NCBI RefSeq assembly: GCF_052857255.1
Contig: NC_135500.1
Span: 159,891,189 to 159,955,188, forward strand
Length of the DNA stretch: 64,000 nt
Origin: Amblyomma americanum
Taxonomy: Eukaryota > Arthropoda > Arachnida > Ixodida > Ixodidae
Direction: 5' to 3'
The notes beneath the pieces were generated by a model, which searched no databases, had not been told where the DNA came from, and saw only the letters and a list, made by a program, of their open reading frames with translations. This document shows, piece by piece, positions 1 through 11,700 of this stretch; within the stretch, counting starts at the first letter, position 1, and the number at the start of each line of letters is the position of its first letter. Position numbers and translations under genes: made by a program.

Positions 1-3000
1 TAACCAATCAGCACGCAGACGATACGCTTTGTGACAGCACCCGTGATGTCATAGGACGGTCTGTCGCGATATCATCGTTTGATCAAAATCGAGGTTCGGT
101 TTCGGTTTCCTCTTCTTTTTCTGCCGGAAGGAGGGAATTTTAAGGAGTGTGATGTGTTTATAAATTCAAAACGTTCAAGAAAAGAAACATGGATTTGGCT
201 TTCAATACATTTTGTCGGTTTTGTGGCTTGGCATCTCCAGATGCCGCGCCACATACTTTGAAGACACCTGTCCATTTCAATTCTCTTACGATGCGTAACC
301 TTAATGCAATTCGCTCCTTTTAAACACCACCATATATATTCTTTTCACGGGCTATAACCAATACAACTGCGGCATGATGGACCCTCATTGTGAGTCTGTT
401 GTCCTATCAAAATCACGCGTTGATCAGGTGACTGCATTTCTCAGAGATGCCTGACCATACTTACGGCAAACCGCGCTGTTGGCCCATTTCGAACGCCTGC
501 TTAGCTTCGACTTCCTTTTAGTGTGTGCCTATGTTGTCGACTCTTATTTTGTGGGATTAGACTAGTATCGTGTTGCTTCCTGCTACTTTTGTAAATAGTT
601 CTATTTAAGGATTATCTCACAGCAAAATTACCGTGCTGACGAAGAAAATGGTCATACAGTAGAGCGTGTGCTATTTGGCCTGCAATGCAGAGTCCATAAA
701 TAAATCCTAAAGTTTGTATGTTTACTCAGAGGCCCTTTCAAGTGTAATTTCTGTTCTTTTGACGGCACAAAAGAAATGTCTTGCATGATTTAGTGCAGAA
801 TGCGACCTTTACATTCGACCCACCGCAGTTGTCATGACCCTATAAAATTCTGCCTCATAATGGAGTTTAAAGTCCATTTCGTAACGAAGTTACTCGCGTC
901 CCGCAACACTAACCGCTTCAGGCATGTACCGAACGCTAGTAATTACTGCTAAGAAAACACCTATAAGGGCATTAAATACATTTTCAGTGCAAACGCGTTT
1001 GTTTAAAATAATATTTGCAAGGAGTTAAAAAGGAAGGCGCTTCGCCGACGATTGCCTCTCTCGTGCTGATCAAGACTAACTCAACGACGAATCTTGAACA
1101 GCTCTTCTTTCAAATGGCTTCAGAAGACTGAGCCTGAAATTACCATTGTCCCATACGAAGACATATCAACCGACGTTTCTGAGGAAATCAATTCTGCAAA
1201 TGAATTACCAAAGAACACAGCGCCTCTACTGAAGGTATCGGTTAACCTCGCCTATATGAGCGGAGCAGCACAGCCTTTTATTTATTTCTTGCATATTTCT
1301 GAAACATTTGAGGTATATTTAGAAAGCAGCACGTTATAATGATTCGGCAGTTTTTCATCATAGACAAGAGCACGCTTTAGCGCGGATCATTTCTATACTT
1401 TTTACTGAAAAAAGTGTCCACGATATTTTAAATGACAAGAAAGCTTTCGACAGAGGTCTGTCCGGTTGCGAAAAGGAAATTAATTTAAGTTAGAGAAGAA
1501 CGCCAACCAAGAAAGAAAAAAAAATGTTTCAGTACCTGCTGGGTTGCTTCAGCGGCTGTGACGGCGGGCGAGTTAGAGCTTGGCTTAAATTAAAGCTTAG
1601 AAGGCTGCTTACCTCAGTATGGATGCCTCAAGAGCGGCTCGTCTTCCTACAGTAAATTTTTAGTACGCCTTACCGAGGAGCTCTTAGGTAACCTACAGAG
1701 TGTCCTTTTGTTTGCGGTAGATAAAACGCTGCCTTCATGTTTTCTTACCTCTTCCATTTACCTGAAAGCGAGCTCCGCTGCGCAACCAATCGCTCTCTGG
1801 TTGCACAATGTGGCGGCTCCACCGGCTGCGGCGACGCGGAGTTTGAACGGCGGCTTCGTTCTTACCAGATTTAGTATCCAAAGCGTGCACGTTAGACTAC
1901 TTCGCCACGTTTCTTTTTAGTGGTTCTGGGCTTGCGTTTGGTGACGTGTACATGTACGCGTACCCGTTTGAGAAACTAGCGTTCGAGCATTTACTTGTGC
2001 CACTGCATCCTACGACGGTGCTAGATTAACTGTTTTGTTCCGATGTCGTCTGAAGCACGAAAAAAAAAAGGCATGAAGTGCAGGACGCACACACATAGGC
2101 ACACCTGCTCGTATATAAACACAAAATGTATAGATCTCTTCTTCTTTCGTTTCTATTACGACAAATATATTTCTGTTATTAGACGCACATTCTCGACACC
2201 CGACTAGCTTAAGTGGATACTATAAGCTCTGTGCTCCTCCTCGCCCAAAGAGCAGCTAAAGACGGTTCTAAAGTTGGTTGCTCCCTTAAATGCTTCGCTG
2301 ATTTAAGGAAGCATGGAGGGCCCTTCATTTGAGGTAGGGAAAATGCGTAAGCTAATGAACCTTCTGATATATGGTCCCTAAGGTCTCCCTAAGTACATAT
2401 TTTTCCACAGTGATTCTGGGAAATCTGCAACACAAGTATATTTTACTTTCACGTATGACATTTCTGTAGGGAAGCTGAGGTGTTGATCAAGCAACTGAAC
2501 ACCAGAAGACGTGTTTTCGTGATTTCGCATTGCTGTCTTGATTGCTCGATATCAAGCGACACATTAAACTCTGGGCCGAAACAACAATGTTTGTCCTTAT
2601 CAAGTACTGCCGTTCGAAGAATTGAAACATGATGGGAATTCAAGTGTTAGCGCTATAGGGAAGGGTAACGACGATGGGCTATTTTGCCGACGCGACACTA
2701 TCATATTTCTGCATTTCTGAAACTGCACGCGGAAGTAATTACGTGACCTACATGCACAAGTTGGGAGTAATTGGAGCTTTTGGCTTTCTGCTTTAGAGTC
2801 TTAATTTATTCATTTCTGGCATGACAGATAGTACTCTTTTATCGAGCTTTCACATCACAAGAGTCATCACCAGCATGCTCACGAGAACGTTGGTCCTAAA
2901 GAAGATGTCTGTTTCGTATTTCGTTGAATGAGTGGAAAGCTCAGAAATAAGCTCGTCCTCATTGGAACATGTCACTTATCTTAAGTTGGCACAAAAAAGG

Positions 3001-3480
3001 GACCTTGGCTGAGATCAACAGCTGCATTATTACTCAGGCGTGCAGTATCACGTGAACCTTGTATTGATGTGGCAGCTCTCTACCAATGTTGTCGCTGTAT
3101 GGCTGGCAGCTTTAAAAATGTGGACTACACAAATGACAATTACAGATGTAATACGAGATCGGTCTGTGATGCCTTTTGACTCGTTCGTAGAGTGCACGCT
3201 AGTAAAATAATAGATTAAGGTACTTCAATTAGTAGTAAAACGCCCGAAGAACCCTAAATATTTCTAGCAGTTTCTTGCTTTATAACAAATCTCCTCTTCA
3301 GCAACCTTTCCGGCTTCACCATATATCGAGCATCCATCCTTTACAGCGACAAACGGAGGGTCAAGGCAAGTGTCAGAAGCATCTGGAGTATCCTTCACAA
3401 GTGTCAATCTATTCTTGTATTACCTTCGACGAAGATAACAGCGTTATTCCACCTTAGCGGTGTCCTCTCGTTGGATTGAC
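1..3480. other. No gene recognised
   Basis: AT-rich sequence. One stretch at about 1102-1247 (plus) could be an internal exon: it follows TTGAACAG, stays open through EPEITIVPYEDI and ends before GTATCG, but no family match supports it. 1770-1860 is GC-richer. The rest shows nothing. Confidence 0.5.
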
Positions 3481-5419
3481 TTGCTTCTTGTCATTTCTCA
3501 CTATCGAGGTACATATACCCGCAGTAATCAAGTTACCGTGTTGCCAATGACTGAACCCTGTTGTTGATCTAGCACGGGGTCAAAATCAGGCGGATGGCTG
3601 AGACTTCCAAGTGACATGACCACCGCTACCGAAGTCATGCCGACCGTCAGTAACGGAGCAGGTATCACACCATCAATGTCTTTGAGCATATTGCTGACCA
3701 AGCTCAACGCTACAATACAGTCCACGTCCAAGACGATCGAGTTATTTCACTACTGAAAATTCTAACGAACGCCTGCGAGTGCTGCTCGCTAGACTGCACA
3801 CGCTAGCTGACCGAAATGCTATATGCGTGCTGTACGGAGTCAACCCAATCCTTGCAGCCCTTCAAAAGCGGCATTGAAGTTCGTCTAGCCTCATTGCTCG
3901 GAGAAAAAGTAGCAGTGGTATCGAGTTTTCATTCAGCTTTTCTACCTCATCGTGAACGAGCTTTGCTTCACGGTGGACCGTCTGCTGAGTGAATATCCTG
4001 GATTTGGTGACGAAGGAGGTGCGCTGTGCTGTACTGCGGTCGCAGCGATGATTGGAACTGAAGGCATGAATGTCGCTCATTCGTGCTTCTGCGGGGAATA
4101 GCGACTTCGAAGCGTGTGCATTTCTCTTTCTATATTGTCCTCGTCACTGATATTATTTCTCTCTTTTTCTTTCCTTTTTATGCCCCCGCTTCCCTCTGCT
4201 CGAGTGCAGAGTATCCAGTCTAAACTGTCTTGCGGTTAACCTCTCTGCCTTCCGCTTTCTTTCCCTCCCTTCCCCCAGCCCTCTAGGCTCCTAGCATTTA
4301 GTATTTTCGAACACAATAAATATAAACTGTTTTAAAGACTCTTCTGCCTAGTACAGACACTAATATTAAGATCCGTTTACGTAAAAAAAAAGAATGAGTG
4401 TTTCAGCAATCACGCAGAAGGAGCAATAATGCCCAACGAGTAAAACAAGCATTTTTTATTTCTTAGTTTTAATTTATATTAATATCATACTATATTATAT
4501 AATATTTATATCTTATATAATATTGCTTGTTTCTATTTCTGCTGAAAGGAAGGCCAATTCACGTGCTTTTAAACGCTCTCTAGAAAAGTACAAGAAATAA
4601 GAATGCCAGTCACATAATAGTCACACTATACGGACGCAGCCGTAGTGTCTTTAGTCATGCCGCGCAATGAAGGCCTTCAAAACAGCATAAACCCCAGTCA
4701 TGTTTTCAGAGAGCTTTAAGTGGAAGCTTTGAGGAGCTAACTCTCAGACCAATTAAACAGCAGCTTTGTTACAGTGCGTATTCTGATTCTGTGGACACTC
4801 CTCTGTTCCTACCGCTTTTGCCTGCCGTCCATATAGCCGTTTACAGTATATGGCAAAGAAAGCAAACTCCTTAATGTTTTTAGACAAAAAAGCCAGCCGT
4901 TGAGAAAGAGTTTGGTAAAAATGGCCATTTCAGAGGGTTTTCATAATGCATATGCCTTGACAGTGCAAGAGAACCGCGCATTTATTCTGCCCAGAATTTC
5001 AATTTCATCAACAGAAGGATTTTCTAATAGTGAAGGACTACTAAAATTGTTTCGCATGGGTTCTATATGTAACCCATAATTTAATATAAATATGTATTGA
5101 TGACCATCGTCTAATGTTTCTTTTGTGAACAATAATAAGCTAGTTTTTTAAGACTGAGAGATGCCCGTTTTGACATCTGGCTAAGTCATCATTCTGCTTT
5201 CCTTTACCTCTGAAGCTGCGTGAGCCCACATTCAGAAATTACTCAGGTGAGTAGTACATTCACTCACTCACACCAGACGTCTACGCACCCAATAATCAAA
5301 TCCCAGGAAGTTGCGTTAGTCATTAAACCAACCGCGCTGCAGCACAGACAACAACTGCTGCAGAAACCCGCTTCGAAGCTACGGCGAGTATTTTTCTGCT
5401 CCGCCAAAGGTCTGACGAA
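3481..5419. other. Probable old retroelement tail; no gene
   Basis: 3480-4080 has short open frames on both strands without recognisable product. 4100-4320 is pyrimidine-rich and ends in CACAATAAATATAAAC, like the 3' end of a retrotransposed sequence. Beyond it AT-rich DNA. Confidence 0.35.
4455..4530. repeat. TA-rich palindromic stretch
   Basis: Almost only A and T, with TATTATATAATATTTATAT and TTATATAATATTGC; no function assigned. Confidence 0.7.
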
Positions 5420-7220
5420 ATTCTGCTACCAAACAGCAAATTATAGCACCAGACATCCACTTTCTACGCCAAAGCCCTTACTATGTGCCGACGCGTAAAC
5501 GCCAAGCCATCCAAGACCAAGTCGAGTAAAGGCTGCGCTACGATGTCATCCAGCCATTCAATAGCTGATTGGCAGCATCGGTCATCCTCGTCTTCTATTT
5601 TTTGGCGAATACTACCGACTGACAGCGTAAGCAAGAAAATTATCTACCCCTTGCCCCGAATCGACAACACGCTAGACCACCGTTCCGATGCCAAGTTCTT
5701 CTACTCCATGGGTCTAAAGATCGGGTATTGCGAAATCAAGTTTAATGCAAAGAATCGAGAGAAGACCGCCTTCGTCACGCCGTTAGGCTGTTTGAGTTTG
5801 GGTGGTGCCATTTTGATTTCGTTCGCACCAGCAACGTTCCTGTTTTAATGCACACAATTGTGACAGGGGTACAGTGAACTAGAAATTCTCTGTAACAAGG
5901 ACCAATTAAGTGGAAAATTAATATTTTGTACTTAGATGATGTTGTCGATTTCGCGTCGAACTTTGACCATATGTGATGAAGTAGAAGGTTCTTGTGGACT
6001 AGTTGGTTCATTGCAGAAAAAAAGTTAGCCTTTTTCTTCAATGAACCAACTTGCCCGCAAGAACGTTCTACTCGATCACATTTCCTCTACCCTGGCCTCT
6101 GTTCTGTGTATGTAAACGAAGCGCGATGCTGTGTTGACGTGTGTGAACCTCATCGCTGTGACTACCTGACAGTCCAGTGTCCTGGCGTATTGCTTGAAAC
6201 GCAAGATAGTGCCGCTACGAGTACGTGTTTGCGCCTGTGTTGACATTTTGGATCCTCGTTCTCCTGTCTTGTCTCATTAGCGCAGTCCTTACCTCTTTTG
6301 ACCATATCTTGAAAAGCATTGAAGGAGAGTTCTGGAGGCAACCAAGCTCTTAGGGCAAATCCTAAATAAAAAAATGCCACTTCGCTTATGAAGAGCTGCT
6401 CTTCATGGGTTATATATTGTAAGAAAGGATGAAGTACGCCTTGGCCCCTGGAAGCAGCTGCTATCATGCAATTTCCGCAACAGTAGACAAGAATGCTCTT
6501 CGCAGGTTTCTGCCCCTGAGCACGTATTAACGGCACTTTGTATAGGCCTCGCGCATCGCCGAATCACTGACACAGCTGACGAACTCAGATATCTAATTCA
6601 AACTTGAAGCGATGCAAGCGGAGCCTTTATGGTACTTTAGCGACGTAAACAGTCCCCTTCGGTTCTCGAGAACTTTTACGAACATGCCGGGACAAAAACT
6701 GATACTGATATCAAAGCGTGCTTTGTTACTGTCCGTGTTAAGAAAACCAACAACGTGGTCGAAAAGGTAATCACTTACGGTTGCCGTTCCCTGTGGAAAA
6801 CCGAGGCTAACAATTCGACTAACGATAAAGAGACTGATCGCCAACATCTCCGCTACATCTAAATTTCGCCCCTACCGGTACGGACGACCAATGAAGGTTG
6901 TCGGCGACTACCATGTGCTGCGCTGGATTACAAACTTGAAGGACCCCTCCGATCAGTTCGCTTCAAGGGGCTTGTGGCTTCAAGAATTCAACGTCAGCAT
7001 GGTCTACAAGCCGCGGCACAAGCACACCGACGCCGACTGCCCGTCAAAGGACCATGTCGACGCACCACTGAGACACGACGATTACGACGCGCTCATAAAA
7101 CCCATCAGCAACAACACTTGCGCAACAGCAGCGCTCGAACCCGGCCTACACTGCTTTATCAAGTACACCATAGATAAGGCTTCTTCGTGGACTGAAGCGT
7201 TAAGGCGTGATTTTTCCTCC
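5420..7220 (+). pseudogene. Degraded Gypsy-type pol (reverse transcriptase and RNase H)
   Basis: The reverse transcriptase part spans about 5500-5960: a frame with RQAIQDQVE..DVIQP, then YPLPRIDNTLDH, GYCEIKF, REKTAFVTP, APATF and YLDDVVDFASNFDH, all standard landmarks of Ty3/Gypsy RT including the YLDD active site. They fall in different frames with stops between, so the gene is dead. About 900 bases of unrelated-looking sequence follow, then the RNase H end from 6864: FRPYRYGRPMKVVGDYHVLRW, LKDPSDQFA, LQEFNVSMVYKPRHKHTDAD. No LTRs were found next to it. Confidence 0.8.
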
Positions 7221-7800
7221 TCCTGCCTGATCTCAGCCAAGATATGGTGCTCACCCTAGTTGCGGCGCCGCTCAGGTGTGCTTTGCTGTGCGGCTCCAGC
7301 GATGTCGTCAGCCGCCTTCAAACAACTGGCCGAGGAACCCCGCTGTTGCGCCAGGCCCATTTGCGCTTCGAGCGCCTGGCGAAGTGCGGTTGCGCTATTC
7401 GCGCACAGTGGGTTCCCAGGGAAGGCAGCTTCAAGGGCATCTAAAAGCGCTGACGAAGTCGGGACCGCAGCTAACCAACTTCCTACCAGCAACAAACATG
7501 TCGCCCTGGAGGACGTGCGTGTGGTCATCGACGACCATTTCCGTAGGCAGCACCTCGACCGACAATCACGCGAGGTCAGGGCATACGGAGCGTCAGCGGC
7601 TGCTCGCTGGCACGGCAGAAGCGCGTAATAATCCTTAGTCAGCATGTCCGAAACGTGTGGAACGTAGGAAAGAGGGTGTGTCAAGAACTCGCAAAAAGCG
7701 ACGGGAGTGGTGACTGTGCTGCAATGAAAACGCTGGAGCAATTGGCGCTTCACAGTGCTGAACTTCGTCGGGAAATGCTGGCGGTCTAAAGAGCGCAGGG
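7221..7800 (-). other. GC-rich block with long open frames on both strands, unrecognised
   Basis: A minus-strand frame runs from about 7790 to 7256 (over 165 codons) and contains FSTVKRQLLQRFH and PHVSDMLTKDYY, which read like real protein and could be the start of a retroelement Gag. Plus-strand frames of 120 codons overlap it. I recognise no domain, and the block directly follows the dead Gypsy pol, so a retroelement remnant is the most likely source. Confidence 0.3.
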
Positions 7801-10209
7801 TGTATTTTAGGAAGCTCTATCTGCGATCTTATGGCCGCAGGGCAGTACGCTCACCAGCGAGGGAGCTCTCGTGAGCCTCTGCGGCGCAACGCGTATCTGG
7901 AAGCGCTCATATAAATCACACAGCCAGAAAAACATTAGAATATCGCTTGATGCTACCGAAGTCTTCTGGCAAGCAAAGAAACGGCAGTACATTCCCTTCA
8001 GACGTACCTGATTTACCGAAATTGATATCTTCAGGACAGCGCTGGCAAGATGCGGTGCACAATTCGGGGTGAGTGAAGTTTTTGCCTGCACAAGCAGTCA
8101 TTTCGATTGACTTTACGAGAAAATGCCTGCTCTTAGACCTGGCATTCAAATATATTGCTTCTGTACAAAACTTCTATTAATAGCGTCTTAACTTCTAAGT
8201 TGCGGAAGTAAACAAGGAATTCAAAGATAATTTGTTTGCCTCTTCAGCTCGAATTCTTCTCAGCGATAAAATAGCGGTTGTACAAAGGAAGTATAAGATA
8301 TTTGAAGCCATGTTAATATTAATGTTAAGAAACGAAAACCATAGTTTTTCTTGTTTTCTCTTTACCTCCGTTCACAAGCGTCTTTATAAGCAAACAGAAC
8401 AAAAGTTGCTCCTGACTGCATTTTTCAAAAATCATTTATTACCAAAGTACAACTGTGGACACACAAGGCGAGGAAAATGGGATTCTCGAGCTGATTTCGT
8501 CATTTTTCCTGCCACAAGTATTGCGACTTCTTAAAGCTGCACCCTGAAGGCAAACGTGTCTAGGGCAGGAGCACCCCATTTGCCTAAGTCGCAAAGGAAA
8601 CAAGATAAGGAACCGATGTAGGGAGAAAAAGTTTTGAGGAGCACGTTTAACCTTTTTGTACGATCCGTGCACAATTTCCGGCGCCACGCCTGCGAGACTG
8701 CGGAAAACCCTTTTGAAAGAAGCCTACCACGTCCGTGCCAAAGGGCAAAACGCAGATAAGACGAGCTTCTAAGCGCTGCGTACTTATATATAAGCACAGT
8801 GTGAAACTGAGCGCCTTATCTTTGGAAGCTGCCCCCAGAAAACTTTCGACATCATATGGGTAAACGATCGCTATGCCGCAGCTTCGTAACTTGAAGAGCG
8901 TGCCACTAAACTTTTTAACAGCAACACTGCATCATTCCTAGTTAATGCGCGAACGCCACACCAGGCTGGTGTAAGGTTTGCAATGTGCCCATTATATGCT
9001 TGCTGCTGCAAGAGACAGTGCACGAAAGCAAAGCTAGGAAATTTTTTTTTCAGGACTGATCAACGGAGTCTAAGAAGCAAGGTGGAGTAATAAGGCTGTT
9101 GAATTTGTTTGAAAAATATTCGATAGAAAGATAGCCGCATAAGGCACACCTCGCATTTATCATTCAGTTGTTTTGTACCACCGGCTTTAAAGTCGTACTG
9201 TTACAAATCTAATCCACTCTGAATTATCAATGTGATCTTTTATGTACTTACTTTGTGGACATCAAGAAGAATGCGTAGAATATCATCAGCCATCTAGCAT
9301 AAAATCGGGATGTTGGTAGCTAGTTCGTCTTGCGCGAAGATAGCTAGGCCCCATTATTTTTGACTGAATTCATTTATAGGCAACACAACGTAAAGAGTCC
9401 ACAAACTGACTTGATCATAGGTTTCCTTATTTGAAAAGTAGGGGTACTGTACTTTCGTAAGTAGAACTAGACGACACTTTGAGACATTAATGAAACTCTG
9501 GCTTCCATATGCAGAACAATGCGTTGGGCGCTTTGGTACTGAACGGAGACCTGCACGTTCCAGTCGTCCTTTAAACAATTCTGATCCATTTGCCTCCAAA
9601 TTCACTGCTGTACGGAATATGTCCAAAAAAGAAGGCCGGAACGATGAACATCAGGGGAAAACTGCACATTGTCTATGGTCACCTCGATAACATGACACGT
9701 TAAGTGATACAAGCATACACACGCACACGCAGCTGAGCAGACAGACGCAAGACTAACAGTAAAATGAGCCCAACACTGGTCTGGTGAGTTTCCTGCTTTT
9801 GATTGAATCATTGTCCTGTGTGTCAGCGCTCATTCCAGACAGTAATTCACCAACCATGGTGAATTGGTGAAATGACACCTCCAGAAAACTGCGCGCAGTC
9901 ACTCCTTTCTCCCTAAGACTCGGTCATCTTTTACGTCTTCCACCCATCCGGTCGTCCGTTTGCCCTCTTGTTGGTTTGTTCATTTGTTAGATCATACGTT
10001 CGACTGTTAGTCAGTCCGTTCATTCATCAATTGCCTTTACGTTCTTTTATCACTTCTTATGAATTAGTATCATGGCCAACTCAAGGGCTAACTACATAAG
10101 CGTTGTTAACAACGCGTCCACCTATCCGTTCGTTCGTTCTTTCGCCCTTGCATTGTATTCATAGGCCTTATAAAGTAGTGTCAAAGCGCCCACGAGTACT
10201 AATTACGTC
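7801..10209. other. No gene recognised
   Basis: AT-rich, only short frames on both strands, nothing recognised. Confidence 0.55.
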
Positions 10210-11700
10210 ATCGTGATAATCATCATCATCCCCCTAACTATATGTTCTGCAGGAAAAAACCATCTTCTATATAATTCTGATTAACCCTTTTATATGATAG
10301 CTGCAGGCAGATAATCGTCGCAGACTTCAGAATTTTAACCACCCGCCTAACTCCGCGCAGCTTTACGCTACGATTGCGCTTACTTGGCTCCACTCCTTTA
10401 TCGTTAGGCCCCATTAGTCATCTTGTTTTTGCATTACAAGAGCATTACAACCGGATATCGTTAACTCGTGTTGTTTTCGTGGTCGATTTTGCTGTATTCC
10501 CGTCACGTAACGTAATTGTTTTTCAGTTTAGTTACTCCTAAATTTAGGTTCAACCATGGTCGCCTATATTTGGGCCCCATAGATTACTACCACTGAGATA
10601 AAGATGTTATATACTTTCCTCTTGAGCTTGACTGGAGAACAGCCAATAATTTCAATAGCGTACCGGCGAAATGCACTCCACCGCACCCTTACCTTCCTTG
10701 TTATTTTACTCTCGTAGTCCTGAGCTGCGCTCACTAGCTGATCGAAGTAGATGTATTCAGTTACCACCTATAACGTTTCACTGCGTACCATTAACTTCTG
10801 AAGAAGGAAGTTCTGGCGGGTTAGTTGTTTCATAATGAAGAGAATGAGTACAAACTGCGCGAACAACACTGCGCTTTGTCTGTCCTTTTTTGTGCCTTAC
10901 GTAATCACATCAACAAATCGAAGCTTTCTAAGATATCTTTCTTTAGTTTTTATCTCCAACTGTTCACAATCCAGTTCTGTGAGATCTTCCTGTAAGCACG
11001 CCATGAACAGTCTGGAGAAAACATGCTTCCTTCGCTGCCATCCTTGCTTATTTTTTGTTGTTGCTTCATCGGTGAAGTACTATGGTCGCTGCGAAACCAC
11101 TATAGGTATTTTTCAATACCTTTACGTATGCCTTTTCGCACCATGGGTACGTGATGCGTGCATGACAGCTGATATTTCCACTGCGTGAAATACTTCAACT
11201 AATTACTGAAGACTAAATATAGAGTTTATATATGCGTTGCGCATTTCTCTATTATGTGACCGATGATGTGATTATGTTCTATTGTCGAATAGCCTTTCCG
11301 AAAGCGGACCTGTTCATTTCGTTCGCTCAGATATAAGGTTAGCGATCCCCTTAGTAAATATACTGAAGACAACGGACATTTAGCTGATCGGTCTGCAATT
11401 GTTCATTTCCTTGAATTCTGTCTTCTTACGGATTTAGACGACATTAGCGTTCTTCTGAAATTCCAGTACCCTCGGGGTCGTGAAGCTCTATACATACAGG
11501 GTGACAATTTGTTCTCGCCCAATGTCTGCACCATCCTCCGACAAATCTTCAGTTACTGATCCTCACCAACCAGTTTCCCCCTTTGCATTATGTGCATGGC
11601 TTTCTTTGCTTTCTCTTTTGTAACCAATGGGATGTCCACTTCATCCGCGCCACTGGCTTCATAATTAGCTTTCGGAATATTTGGACTACTGTAGGGTTAG
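10210..11700 (-). pseudogene. RTE-type LINE, degraded
   Basis: On the minus strand 10564-10767 reads TEYIYFDQLVSAAQDYESKI and then SPVKLKRKVYNIF, matching the conserved end of RTE reverse transcriptases (YLGQ, LKRKVYNQCVLPVLTYGAE). Further pieces of the same element can be followed upstream to about 11650 by its DNA pattern. The low-coordinate end carries ATCATCATCATC, which fits the short microsatellite tail of RTE elements. Many stops and shifts: inactive. Confidence 0.75.

Noticed and set aside
1102..1247. Possible internal exon, plus strand
   Set aside because: AG and GT are suitably placed and the frame is open, but no family match and no neighbouring exon was found.
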